Shown here: one piece after another, positions 17,391-26,192 of the stretch
How positions within the stretch are numbered: position 1 is the first letter of the stretch
How the letters are laid out: the number at the start of each line of letters is the position of its first letter
Position numbers and translations under genes: made by a program
The notes under the pieces: generated by a model
Told to the model about the DNA's origin: nothing
Databases searched by the model: none
What the model saw: only the letters and a program-made list of their open reading frames with translations
Origin: Dyadobacter luticola
Lineage (GTDB): Bacteria; Bacteroidota; Bacteroidia; Cytophagales; Spirosomataceae
Assembly: GCF_005860805.1 (NCBI RefSeq)
Contig: NZ_VCEJ01000008.1
Location: forward strand, 124,001 to 188,000
Direction: 5' to 3'
DNA: 64,000 nucleotides

Positions 17391-18932
17391 CTAGCCTGCC
17401 CAGTTATCCCGATCCAGACTGCGATATTGAATCGCCTCGGCGAGGTGTTCGACTTTGATATTGTCACTATCTGCCAGATCGGCGATGGTGCGTGATACTT
17501 TCAAAATGCGGTCGTAAGCTCTGGCAGATAAGCCGAGTCGCTCCATGGCTTTGCGTAGAAGTGCTTTTCCGACTTCTTCAATCACGCAGATTTCCTTGAC
17601 CATTTCAGGCGTCATCATGGCATTGGAATAAATTTCTTTTCTGTCTTTGAAGCGCGCGATCTGGCGCTGGCGGGCTTTGATCACGCGCTCACGGATCTGT
17701 TCGCTGCTCTCGGATTTGCGGGTGGAGGAAATCTGATCGAAAGATACCGGGGTAACTTCTACGTGAAGGTCGATCCGGTCCAGGAGCGGGCCGCTGATCT
17801 TGTTCAGGTATTTTTGCACAACACCCGGCGCGCAGACACATTCTCGCTCGGGATGGTTATAATAGCCACAGGGACAGGGGTTCATGCTCGCGATTAGCAT
17901 GAAATTGGCCGGATATTCCACCGACATTTTTGCCCGCGAAATCGACACTTTTCTTTCTTCCAGCGGCTGCCGCATTACTTCCAGCACACTCCGCTTAAAT
18001 TCCGGCAGCTCATCAAGGAAAAGCACACCATTATGGGCCAGCGATATCTCTCCCGGCTGCGGATAACTGCCTCCGCCAACAAGCGCCACATCGCTGATCG
18101 AATGATGCGGCGCGCGAAATGGTCTTGTAGAAACCAATGTTGCCTGTTTTCCCAGCCTCCCGGCAACCGAATGAATTTTGGTCGTTTCCAGGGCTTCCGG
18201 CAGAGACAACGGAGGCAGAATGCTGGGAATCCGTCTGGCCAGCATCGTTTTTCCAGCCCCCGGTGGACCGATCATGATCGCGTTATGCCCGCCGGCAGCG
18301 GTGATTTCCAAAGCACGTTTAATATTTTCCTGACCTTGCACGTGTTCGAAATCCGCTTCGTACTCATTTTGTGAGGTAAAAAACAAATCCCTCGTGTCCA
18401 CCACAAGCGGATCGATTTTCAGCTTGCCTTCAAAAAAGGCGATTGCATCGGTGAGATTTTCTACGGGGATAATGTCAATGTTGTTGACGATTGCCGCTTC
18501 GTGCGCATTTTCGGCTGGAAGTACAAAACCTTTGAACCCGCGCTTACGGGCTTCGATCGCGATTGGCAAGACACCTTTAATCGGTCTTAAAATACCGTCG
18601 AGGGAAAGTTCACCGAGGATAATGTAGTCTTCGGTGTTGAGCTCGCAGGTGATTTGCTCGGAAGTTACGAGCGTGCAGAGCGCGATCGGCAGGTCGTAAG
18701 ATGAACCTTCCTTTTTGATATCCGCGGGTGCCAGATTGACGACCAGCTTTTGCCGGGGCATTTTGTAGCCAAAATATTTGAGGGAAGCTTCGACCCGCTG
18801 CTGACTTTCCTTCACCGCACTATCGGCCAGCCCGACCATAAAAAAGCCGATCCCCTGACCGACATTTACCTCAATGGTAATGATTTGCGCATCTACGCCA
18901 AATACAGCACTGCCATAAGTTTTAGCCAACAT
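17391..18932 (-). CDS. comM: YifB/ComM-family Mg-chelatase-like AAA+ ATPase
   Basis: The 513-residue protein has an N-terminal Lon-like ChlI domain (MLAKTYGSAVFGVDA, then VEVNVGQG-type strands). A central AAA+ Mg-chelatase domain carries Walker A GPPGAGKTML, Walker B-like GVLFLDELPEF and a zinc-binding-like loop CPCGYYNHPERECVC. A C-terminal helical domain follows. ComM is a bidirectional DNA helicase that promotes branch migration during natural transformation. YifB is the E. coli name. Full length. The ATG start at 18932 gives the highly conserved MLAKTYG N-terminus. Family is certain; involvement in competence here is inferred. Confidence 0.95.
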   Translation of the reverse strand: MLAKTYGSAVFGVDAQIITIEVNVGQGIGFFMVGLADSAVKESQQRVEASLKYFGYKMPRQKLVVNLAPADIKKEGSSYDLPIALCTLVTSEQITCELNTEDYIILGELSLDGILRPIKGVLPIAIEARKRGFKGFVLPAENAHEAAIVNNIDIIPVENLTDAIAFFEGKLKIDPLVVDTRDLFFTSQNEYEADFEHVQGQENIKRALEITAAGGHNAIMIGPPGAGKTMLARRIPSILPPLSLPEALETTKIHSVAGRLGKQATLVSTRPFRAPHHSISDVALVGGGSYPQPGEISLAHNGVLFLDELPEFKRSVLEVMRQPLEERKVSISRAKMSVEYPANFMLIASMNPCPCGYYNHPERECVCAPGVVQKYLNKISGPLLDRIDLHVEVTPVSFDQISSTRKSESSEQIRERVIKARQRQIARFKDRKEIYSNAMMTPEMVKEICVIEEVGKALLRKAMERLGLSARAYDRILKVSRTIADLADSDNIKVEHLAEAIQYRSLDRDNWAG

Positions 18933-19068
18933 GTGTGTGTAATTTGAATGATAAATAGGAAGATTTTTGGCAAAAATAGCAGGAAATTGCAGAATCGAGT
19001 CATCCTATTTCCGGGACTTGACTATGCTGACATTGCTGCTTACTTTAAGTTCTAATCGCCAAATCCGT

Positions 19069-20058
19069 ATGAATAAAATATATGTGTTTCTCTTTCTGCT
19101 AGTTAATGTGGGCGTTTCTGGCCAGCCTGTCACCGCGCTCACCGGGAAAATTATTTGCATCGATCCTGGTCACGGCGGTACAGCGGCCACGGATCATTAT
19201 CGCGTGGGGCCGTCGGGTGAGCGGGAAGAGTGGATCAACCTCCGGGTCGGGTTAATGTTGCAAAAAATGCTGGAAGCCAGGGGCGCGAAAGTGATCATGA
19301 CTAGGACCGAGGACAACGAAGTTTCCTTACTGGACCGATCCAAACTTGCAATCGAAAATAAAGCAGATCTTTTTATCTCGATCCATCATAATGCTACTGC
19401 GGATTCTTCCGTCAATTTTCCGATCATTTATTTTCACGGAAATGAATCGGAAAACATCGCCAGCGTAGCGTTTGGATTATCGCTTGGCGGACATTTGCGC
19501 GAAAACCTTCATCACAAGCAGGCAGAACTTTCGGTAGTGTCCGATTTTACGATTTTTCCTGAGGCAGGTGCGTCGGTTTTGCGCAATACTTATGGCATTC
19601 CGGCTGTGTTGGCCGAGGCTTCATTTTTTACAAATGCGAAGGAGGAACAAAAGCTGAAAACGGAGGCGCATAACCGGAAAGAAGCCGTGGCTTATGCAGA
19701 GACCATTGAACATTTCTTCCAAAAACCCATCGCGAAAATCCTTCCTAAAAACTCAAAGGTCCCTGCCATACCTGCATTCAAAGTTTTCCAGGAAGCCGAA
19801 CGTATGACGCCAATCGCTAAACGCTGGCGACAGGATTTTGAAGAAGCCAATACAGTGTTTGCCAAAAAAGATACCGCGTCGCTCAGGCAAGCTTACGACC
19901 TCTACACCCGCTCAGCCCGCTCATTTCCAGATTCTTACGTAGCAGCCAAATGTCACCAGCGCCGCGCCGTCATTCTGGATAAACTAGGCAAAACCGAGGA
20001 AGCAAACCAGGAATCCCAGCGTGCGTCGGAGTTTTATGTTACGCTTTCGGAGAAATAA
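19069..20058 (+). CDS. N-acetylmuramoyl-L-alanine amidase (Amidase_3)
   Basis: ATG 19069 gives a clean signal peptide (MNKIYVFLFLLVNVGVSG); earlier in-frame starts at 18967 and 19024 would bury it. The 329-residue product has the zinc ligands of Amidase_3: His in IDPGHGG, Glu in EREEWINL and His in ISIHHNA. The catalytic Glu is in VLAEASFFTN. It cuts the amide bond between MurNAc and the stem peptide in the periplasm. The last 85 residues form a helical tail resembling a tetratricopeptide pair (RQAYDLYTRSARSFPDSY). No LysM domain is present. A cell-separation or recycling role is likely. Confidence 0.92.
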   Translation: MNKIYVFLFLLVNVGVSGQPVTALTGKIICIDPGHGGTAATDHYRVGPSGEREEWINLRVGLMLQKMLEARGAKVIMTRTEDNEVSLLDRSKLAIENKADLFISIHHNATADSSVNFPIIYFHGNESENIASVAFGLSLGGHLRENLHHKQAELSVVSDFTIFPEAGASVLRNTYGIPAVLAEASFFTNAKEEQKLKTEAHNRKEAVAYAETIEHFFQKPIAKILPKNSKVPAIPAFKVFQEAERMTPIAKRWRQDFEEANTVFAKKDTASLRQAYDLYTRSARSFPDSYVAAKCHQRRAVILDKLGKTEEANQESQRASEFYVTLSEK

Positions 20059-20074
20059 TAGGTTGAAAACGCTC

Positions 20075-20923
20075 CTACTCAACCACCGCCGAAACGCAAA
20101 TGTAAGTCGGTATAATTCCGGTCGCCCTAATCCGCACTTCGGCGTCTTCTGCCTGGGTGTTACCGGTAAGTACCAGCGCCGTGTCCAGACCAAATTTGTT
20201 GCCGCCCAGGATGTCGGTATGCAAAGTATCGCCGACCATCAGAATATCTCTTTTGCTGACGTCAGGGTAGTTTTTAATGTGTTGATATGCAAAAATAAAC
20301 ATTTGCGGATCGGGCTTTCCGAAGCGGATAAACTGCCTGCCGATGGTATCTTCAATCATTTTGGCAAGAGCCCCTACTGCGATCGAAAGGCGGCTTTTTG
20401 AGGCAGGATAAGTTTTGTCCGTATTCGCGACGATCACCGGAATGTTACGTTTCCGAAGTAAATTCAGGGTTTTGGTAAGGTCAGTATTCCAGTCAAAACC
20501 CTCGTCGTCAAGGAAAACTAATGCATTAATGTCACCCACATGGTCCAGGTCTAACTGGCGGATCGACATGGTTTTCAGCTCAGCAGTTTCAATATAATGT
20601 GCCGACTTATCGGTACCCACGTACGCCACAATCCCTTTTCTTACTTTCAAATCCAGATATTCCCGAGCCAGCATCCCGGAAGAAATGATCCGGTCGGGCG
20701 TTACGTCATTGATACCCAGCTTCACATAGCTCTGAGCGAGTTCCTCAGGGCCGCGGGAAGCATCATTGGTCACCACGTAAAAGTCTTTGTTGTGCTCCCT
20801 GAGATACGCAAATGTATTTTCAATGCCCGGAATCAGGCCATTATATGTTTTTAAAACGCCGAAAGCGTCGAAGAAAATCACATCATATTTGGAGATAACA
20901 GACTTAAAATTGTCGAGGATCAT
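20075..20923 (-). CDS. HAD-superfamily IIA (NagD-like) hydrolase
   Basis: The 282-residue protein has HAD motif I as FFDAFGVL, with nucleophile Asp19. Motif II is VVTNDASRGP, and motif IV is DILMVGDTLHTDILGG. The insertion of a large cap between motifs II and III fits subclass IIA, sugar- or nucleotide-phosphate phosphatases such as NagD. The usual second Asp two residues after the nucleophile is Phe21 here. The same position varies in some HAD-IIA subfamilies, so activity is uncertain. The gene is followed tail to tail by the amidase and preceded on the same strand by a kinase-like gene 50 bases upstream. Confidence 0.87.
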   Translation of the reverse strand: MILDNFKSVISKYDVIFFDAFGVLKTYNGLIPGIENTFAYLREHNKDFYVVTNDASRGPEELAQSYVKLGINDVTPDRIISSGMLAREYLDLKVRKGIVAYVGTDKSAHYIETAELKTMSIRQLDLDHVGDINALVFLDDEGFDWNTDLTKTLNLLRKRNIPVIVANTDKTYPASKSRLSIAVGALAKMIEDTIGRQFIRFGKPDPQMFIFAYQHIKNYPDVSKRDILMVGDTLHTDILGGNKFGLDTALVLTGNTQAEDAEVRIRATGIIPTYICVSAVVE

Positions 20924-20973
20924 GGTGGTGAGCTGGTGTCTTAGGAGTGAAAAATGAGTAGTGTGGGTATTTA

Positions 20974-22014
20974 TTAGAGTTTCAAAACCCTCAGGATTTT
21001 TTCGGCATCAAAACCGTCGATCGATGGAAAATATAACTCATAAGCTTCTTTCTGCAATTTGGTGCAGTACGAACGGTGAAAGAAATATTTGCCGTATTTA
21101 ATGACATAGTTAAGGATAAAAAACCGGTAGGCTTCCTTCATAAAAAGGACTTCGCGCTCGGTAAGCGGATAAATTTTATGGTATTCCTGTAAAAAAATCA
21201 TAAACCGGTCTTCCATCAGCGGGCCCATCAGGTAGCTGAAAACCGTACGGTCGCCAACATTGGAAACCACCCGGCTGAAAAAGTAAAAATCCATGATCCT
21301 GGACGAAACCCGGAACCAGTCATAGTCCCATCTTGAAAAAATCTTCAGATCATCAGTGACCGAAAAGTTGCCAATATTCCAGTCTACAAATACCGGCATT
21401 TTATCAAAACTGCTGACATTCAGGCGCTGAATGTTCTTCATAAAAATATCGCACTGCCTTTTCAATGTGCTGATATACCCGCGGTGTTCGTATTTGCCGG
21501 TATCCGTTTCCAGGATTTCGAGCAAATGCTGGATGTCGGTACGCAGGTTTTTGGAAGATTTCGGGATCGACTTGCTTGCCCGGAAACAAGCCAGGTGAAA
21601 CTTGGCGGCCTCAGCGCCCAATTTCCGGATCTGGTCCTCATTCAGCCTCCGTGGAAGCCGGTTCATAGCCCTGATCGGATTGTAAAACACGACCCAGGTA
21701 TCCACAAAATCTTCCTGGTAACGGTAGGTGTAAACCTGATTATTCTTGACAAGCGACCTCGCCAATACATTCTCAAAAGGATACAGCAAATTATTGGCAA
21801 GCGCCTGAATGATCCGGTGATCTTCTTTGAAATGCTCATATTTGCCAAAGTAGGAGAGCTTGGCAATCACAATATCATCATTATCGAGGGTAACCCTGAA
21901 AACGTGGTTGGTCGAAACTTTGGCGCTAATGTCCACTACCAACTTCACACCGATCGAACTATCGAAGCCAGCCCAGGCATGGCGGATAATTTCGGGATAA
22001 TCTTTTAAACGCAT
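20974..22014 (-). CDS. Aminoglycoside phosphotransferase (APH)-like kinase
   Basis: The 346-residue protein has the kinase-like fold of the APH/choline-kinase superfamily. It has an N-terminal strand with VIAKLSY, whose Lys is a candidate ATP-binding residue. The catalytic loop is FVDWNIGNF, an Asp-x4-Asn Brenner-type motif. The metal motif is SRWDYDW. Such enzymes phosphorylate small hydroxylated molecules such as choline, homoserine or sugars. Nothing shows an antibiotic role. It is the upstream partner of the HAD phosphatase (50 bases apart), so a kinase-phosphatase pair acting on one metabolite is possible but is inference. Confidence 0.8.
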   Translation of the reverse strand: MRLKDYPEIIRHAWAGFDSSIGVKLVVDISAKVSTNHVFRVTLDNDDIVIAKLSYFGKYEHFKEDHRIIQALANNLLYPFENVLARSLVKNNQVYTYRYQEDFVDTWVVFYNPIRAMNRLPRRLNEDQIRKLGAEAAKFHLACFRASKSIPKSSKNLRTDIQHLLEILETDTGKYEHRGYISTLKRQCDIFMKNIQRLNVSSFDKMPVFVDWNIGNFSVTDDLKIFSRWDYDWFRVSSRIMDFYFFSRVVSNVGDRTVFSYLMGPLMEDRFMIFLQEYHKIYPLTEREVLFMKEAYRFFILNYVIKYGKYFFHRSYCTKLQKEAYELYFPSIDGFDAEKILRVLKL

Positions 22015-22101
22015 TACATCAAATCGTTAGGTTTTCAGCAGGTTGATGCCGGGCTCCGGAGAGTTTTACGGCTTCAAAGGTAGCATAAAAAAATATTCCC
22101 A

Positions 22102-22109
22102 TAATTTTG
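22102..22109 (+). promoter_or_regulatory. Candidate -7 box (TAATTTTG) for the acyltransferase gene
   Basis: TAATTTTG fits TAnnTTTG and lies 22 bases before the TTG start at 22132. It also overlaps an in-frame stop (TAA 22102), which excludes a longer coding region. No good -33 element is seen. Confidence 0.35.
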
Positions 22110-22131
22110 TAAAAACTTACACTTTCCGACT

Positions 22132-23109
22132 TTGTTCTATCTTTTCTCCCGCTTCCTGATCCGCCTCGGCCTGCCGATTTATTTAAGAAAACTTTTTATT
22201 AAAGGAGAGAAGAAGCTGCCCCAGGAGTTGCCGCTGCTTTTTGCTTCCAATCACTCGGGTTCGTTTTTCGATGCACTGGTGATTGGCTCGGTTTTGCAAA
22301 AGCCCATGTACACACTTACCAGAGGGGATGTTTTCAAAAAACCTAAAATAGCATTCTGGCTTCGACAGATTAACCTGATCCCGGTTTTCAGAGGATCGGA
22401 GGGAAGGCAATATGTTAAGAATCATGACGTTACCACCGATGAAAGTCACCAGGCACTGAAAAAGGGCGCTCCAGTACTGGTATTTTCGGAGGGGATTTGT
22501 GTCAATGAATGGAACTTGCGACCGCTGGGTAAGGGTACCGCCCGGATGGCCCATAAAATCTGGTTTGGTGACGACGCGCTGCCCACGATGAAGGTAATCC
22601 CGACCGGTGTAAACTATGAGCATTTCCGCGGCTTCGGCAAGCGGGTTTCCCTTCAATTTGGAGATCCGATCAGTCAGTCGGATATCGCTACCAGCCCGGG
22701 GGATTATGAAAAATGGCTGCGCGAGTTCAATGAAATTTTGACCGCAAAAATGAATCATGAAATCCTGACCATCCCCGGAGACTTACCGAGGACGGAACAG
22801 ATACACAGGCTAAATGCTTTTTTTGGCGGGGAACCTGCCCGGGGTAATGGTAATGTACTGCTTCGGGCAATCGGCGCCGTCGGACGTATCATTCACCAGC
22901 CGATCTATTCATTTTTCACTAAAAAGGCCGCAAAGCTCACGGCCAGGACCGTTTTTTACGATTCGGTTCTGTTTGGATTGCTGGTGTATGTGTATCCGAT
23001 AATTGTAGGGCTGCTCTCTCTGATCCTGGGAATTTTTGCCGGCTGGGCCGCAGGATTAGGCTTATTTATAACGTTGCCGCTGCTGGCCTGGGTAGGAAGT
23101 AAGTATTAG
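22132..23109 (+). CDS. PlsC-family 1-acyl-glycerol-3-phosphate acyltransferase-like protein
   Basis: The 325-residue protein has acyltransferase block I as NHSGSFFD (His-x4-Asp catalytic pair). Block II is in the PVFRGSEG region, and FSEG takes the place of the usual FPEG of block III. A C-terminal pair of hydrophobic segments (about residues 280-320) anchors it in the inner membrane. It transfers an acyl chain to a glycerol-phosphate or similar lipid acceptor. The start must be TTG 22132, because an in-frame stop lies 30 bases upstream with no ATG between. It overlaps the convergent VOC gene by 4 bases at the stop codons. Confidence 0.87.
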   Translation: MFYLFSRFLIRLGLPIYLRKLFIKGEKKLPQELPLLFASNHSGSFFDALVIGSVLQKPMYTLTRGDVFKKPKIAFWLRQINLIPVFRGSEGRQYVKNHDVTTDESHQALKKGAPVLVFSEGICVNEWNLRPLGKGTARMAHKIWFGDDALPTMKVIPTGVNYEHFRGFGKRVSLQFGDPISQSDIATSPGDYEKWLREFNEILTAKMNHEILTIPGDLPRTEQIHRLNAFFGGEPARGNGNVLLRAIGAVGRIIHQPIYSFFTKKAAKLTARTVFYDSVLFGLLVYVYPIIVGLLSLILGIFAGWAAGLGLFITLPLLAWVGSKY

Positions 23110-24161
23110 TCTTTCACCCGACCAAATCCCATCGTTTTCAACATCCAGTCTGGCAGCGGCTTTTGGGTTTTTCTTTTTTGTAAATCCATAAACCAGCCTA
23201 CTTTTTTCAAAATCGGGACTTTGTGGGTTTCCACGAGCTCGATCAATGTTCCGTCCGGATCTTCCAGATAAGCGAAGCGGCCTGCCGCGGATTCCATGCC
23301 GAAGGAACTCTCGCTGTCGATCGTGAAAGGATAGCCCTGGGATTGGAGTTTGGTTTTTAATGTGTTCATATCCAATGTGTCAAAGCATAAATGGATATAG
23401 CCACAATCTCCCCAGAAACGGTTTTCAAATATCTTCTTAGGCGTCCGGTCGATGGCCTGGATGAGCTCGATCTGAATGTCGCCCAGCAACTTACTGAATG
23501 CGCCATGCGGGCTGAAACTTTTGCGAAGCAGCATTCTGCGGAAACGCTGTCCTGGAATGGAAGCGGGAATGTCGTCAAATGTTCCTGTTAAATCATAAAC
23601 CACTTCCAGCGGCTGCAACAGGTTTTCGTAAAAAATCACAGACTGGTCAATGTCCGAAACGCCGACTACCACCCCTGCCACGCCGCCGACAGGCTTTCCG
23701 GTTTTCTGAAACCAGGTATTGTCGCTCGTGATCTGAAATGTATTTCCGTAGGGATCGGTACCCCAGAAACCTTCACCTTCCGGTAATGTTACTAGCGGGC
23801 CGACTGCCTCCTTGGATTGGCTTTTGAGCCACTCGTGCGCCTTTTTAACATCCGGCGCTTTAAACCGTATTGCATTAATACCCAGATCTCCGGGCTCGAT
23901 TTTGAAATTGGAAGGCTGAGATTTTCTGCTCGTGAATGACCATACTTCCAGACCGCCGCCACCAGCCATATTGATCGCCAGCACGGCATGTCTTTGTTGT
24001 ACTTTTCCACCGGTATAAGGGATCATCAGCGGCGCCTCCGCTTTTTCATCAAAAACCGGAACATCAAAACCCAGCACCTGACGATACCATTTCCATGTTT
24101 CGGGCACATTTTGACAACCAATTCCTACTTGTTGGATTCCTGAGATCAGCGGAGTACTCAT
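23106..24161 (-). CDS. VOC-family protein with two glyoxalase/dioxygenase-type domains
   Basis: The 351-residue protein contains two vicinal-oxygen-chelate domains. The first (about residues 5-130) begins QQVGIGCQNVPETWKWY. The second (about 140-320) has GVVVGVSDIDQSVIFY and ends FAYLEDPDGTLIELVE. Each domain has the beta-alpha-beta3 repeat with His and Glu positions that can hold a divalent metal; the last Glu is clear in LIELVE. The two-domain layout is that of extradiol dioxygenases and 4-hydroxyphenylpyruvate dioxygenase-like enzymes. The substrate cannot be given. Monocistronic; overlaps the acyltransferase gene end by four bases. Confidence 0.87.
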   Translation of the reverse strand: MSTPLISGIQQVGIGCQNVPETWKWYRQVLGFDVPVFDEKAEAPLMIPYTGGKVQQRHAVLAINMAGGGGLEVWSFTSRKSQPSNFKIEPGDLGINAIRFKAPDVKKAHEWLKSQSKEAVGPLVTLPEGEGFWGTDPYGNTFQITSDNTWFQKTGKPVGGVAGVVVGVSDIDQSVIFYENLLQPLEVVYDLTGTFDDIPASIPGQRFRRMLLRKSFSPHGAFSKLLGDIQIELIQAIDRTPKKIFENRFWGDCGYIHLCFDTLDMNTLKTKLQSQGYPFTIDSESSFGMESAAGRFAYLEDPDGTLIELVETHKVPILKKVGWFMDLQKRKTQKPLPDWMLKTMGFGRVKD

Positions 24162-24445
24162 TCGTTGAGTTGTATTTTAAAATGAAATAAATGACAGGGT
24201 TGTTCGGATCGGCAATTTTACGAAATAAAATGCAAACCAGTCGCCGGGTGGGGAAGTTGAACTGAAATTGTAGATCGGGGAAAATTTCTTGGGATACAAA
24301 CGCCAATAGTTTATTTGATAAACATAATAATTCCTATCTTTAAAATAGATTTCCAGAATATTATTTCAGAAAGAAGGGAATCAACGCATCCATTTGGGTG
24401 CTCTCATCGTATGTGTGATGAGCTTGTCTCAATTGAAGTTTTCGA

Positions 24446-25480
24446 ATGAACCAATCAGTAGTTATTGCGCCGATAAGCGAAAGCTTAAAGGGATTTTTAA
24501 GTTCTTTTCAATATTCAAAAGTAGTTGTAATAGCCGATAACAATACCAAAAAACATTGTTATCCAGCTTTAAAGGCAGTTTTACCCAAACATACGATCGT
24601 TACCGTTACTGCGGGGGAGGCAAACAAAACCCTGGCAACGTGCGAAAAAATCTGGGAAGCGCTTACAAAAGAGGAACTCGACCGGCATGCGCTGGTGATT
24701 AATCTGGGTGGCGGCGTGATTGGGGATATGGGTGGATTTTGTGCGGCGGTTTATAAACGTGGAATAGATTTTATACAAGTGCCGACGACTTTGCTTTCGC
24801 AGGTCGATGCCAGCGTCGGAGGTAAGTTGGGAATTGACTTTCAGGGTTTTAAAAACCATTTAGGTGTTTTCAATATTCCAAATAGTGTACTAATAGATCC
24901 GGCGTTTCTGAAGTCTTTGCCGGAGCGTGAATTGCGATCTGGTTTTGCGGAAGTGATCAAACATTGCCTGATCGCGGATAAGGATAAGTGGGAGGAAATC
25001 AGTCATAAAGATTTTGAGGAGCAGAATTGGGAGGACCTGATCGGACATTCGGTGAAGATCAAGCAGCGGGTAGTAGAGGAAGATCCCAGGGAAAAAGGGT
25101 TGAGGAAGATTTTGAATTTCGGACACACATTAGGGCATGCGGTGGAAACCTGTTTTTTGGAAAAACCCACAAATCAGCGTCTGTACCACGGAGAAGCCAT
25201 CGCAATCGGGATGATCATGGAAAGCTTTCTGTCTCTGGAAAGAAAAATGATCGACCAGCAAACGATGACCGATATTGAAGAATTTCTGTTTGCCACGTAT
25301 GGTAAGGTAGAGATTGCGCCGGAGGATGTAGAGAGAATCATCGCCCTGACGCGTCAGGACAAGAAAAACAAAGGAAAAGAAGTGCGGTTTTCATTGCTGG
25401 AAGGAGCAGGGCAATGTGCTTATGATATTGTAGTAACTGCTTCGGAAATGCGTAAATCAATAGCTTATTATTTGGGATAA
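24446..25480 (+). CDS. aroB: 3-dehydroquinate synthase
   Basis: The 344-residue cytoplasmic enzyme converts DAHP to 3-dehydroquinate, step two of the shikimate pathway. The NAD-binding signature is NLGGGVIGDMGGFCAA. Substrate- and metal-binding motifs are also present: VPTTLLSQVDASVGGKLGID, GFAEVIKHCLI and NFGHTLGHAVE, which holds the zinc His. HGEAIAIGM supplies a further ligand. Start is ATG 24446. The 284-base upstream gap shows no other gene. The gene stands alone; other aro genes are not in the window. Confidence 0.97.
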   Translation: MNQSVVIAPISESLKGFLSSFQYSKVVVIADNNTKKHCYPALKAVLPKHTIVTVTAGEANKTLATCEKIWEALTKEELDRHALVINLGGGVIGDMGGFCAAVYKRGIDFIQVPTTLLSQVDASVGGKLGIDFQGFKNHLGVFNIPNSVLIDPAFLKSLPERELRSGFAEVIKHCLIADKDKWEEISHKDFEEQNWEDLIGHSVKIKQRVVEEDPREKGLRKILNFGHTLGHAVETCFLEKPTNQRLYHGEAIAIGMIMESFLSLERKMIDQQTMTDIEEFLFATYGKVEIAPEDVERIIALTRQDKKNKGKEVRFSLLEGAGQCAYDIVVTASEMRKSIAYYLG

Positions 25481-25568
25481 TTTTTTACAGATCTTGGGAT
25501 AAGCTACTGGTTGTCAACAATGTATTGATACATTCTGAAATATATTTTATTCACAACCTGACAAATTA

Positions 25569-26144
25569 ATGCTTATGCTGAGGTCTATTTTACTTTATTC
25601 CGCGTTGTTACTGGTAATTATAATTGCGGGCTGCTCGGGTGGTCGGAAAGTGTTTGTGGAGCATGATTACAGCTACGAAACCAACTTTAAAGATTACTCT
25701 TCCTATACTTTTCTGGAATGTGAGCGGGATACCAACAATCTTTGCACAGAAATTTACGAAGCGATCCGTCGCCAGATGCAGGTGAGAGGCTACAAACTCA
25801 CCGCCGAAAAACCTACATTACTCGTCAACTACGGTATCTTCTACGATAACCTGCGTTACCAGGGTTATATGCAGCCGGTCATCAAAAACTGGGTAGATAC
25901 CGAAAATGACGGTTTCCGCTACGAACCAATCAAATACGCGCTGGACAAAGGAACATTGATCGTCTCCCTGATCGACGCGGAAAGTGACCAGGTCGTTTGG
26001 AGAGGCTACGCGTCAGGTATTTTCAAAGGCGTAGAAAATTCTAATAACCACTACCGCAGCGTCGTAAGAAGGATTTTTGACCAGTATCCGCTTTTTGCGA
26101 AGGGATATGATCCGAGGAGATATAGCGAGGCGGTTGGGAGATAA
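25569..26144 (+). CDS. DUF4136-family lipoprotein
   Basis: This 191-residue protein has a lipobox, VIIIAGC (Cys22), after a hydrophobic N-terminus. The mature part has the DUF4136 pattern: DYSYETNFKDYSSYTFL near the start, a QMQVRGYKLT helix and strand, LLVNYGIFY, then GTLIVSLIDAESDQVVWRGYASG. These lipoproteins are common in Bacteroidota and Proteobacteria envelopes and have no established function. It lies 88 bases after aroB on the same strand and may share its transcript. It ends at a strong hairpin facing mraY. Confidence 0.88.
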   Translation: MLMLRSILLYSALLLVIIIAGCSGGRKVFVEHDYSYETNFKDYSSYTFLECERDTNNLCTEIYEAIRRQMQVRGYKLTAEKPTLLVNYGIFYDNLRYQGYMQPVIKNWVDTENDGFRYEPIKYALDKGTLIVSLIDAESDQVVWRGYASGIFKGVENSNNHYRSVVRRIFDQYPLFAKGYDPRRYSEAVGR

Positions 26145-26152
26145 ATTATTTG

Positions 26153-26183
26153 GTTGGCTGTTAGCTAAAAGCTAACAGCCAAC
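26153..26183. terminator. Hairpin between convergent DUF4136 and mraY genes
   Basis: A perfect 14-bp inverted repeat GTTGGCTGTTAGCT/AGCTAACAGCCAAC encloses a 3-base AAA loop. There is no T tract on either strand, but its position between two stop codons favours a terminator or mRNA 3'-end stabiliser. Confidence 0.65.
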
Positions 26184-26192
26184 TGCCAAAAC

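Noticed and set aside
26153..26183. The hairpin between DUF4136 and mraY as an attachment site or mobile repeat.
   Set aside because: There is a single copy in the window and it sits between convergent stop codons, so a transcript end is the simpler reading.
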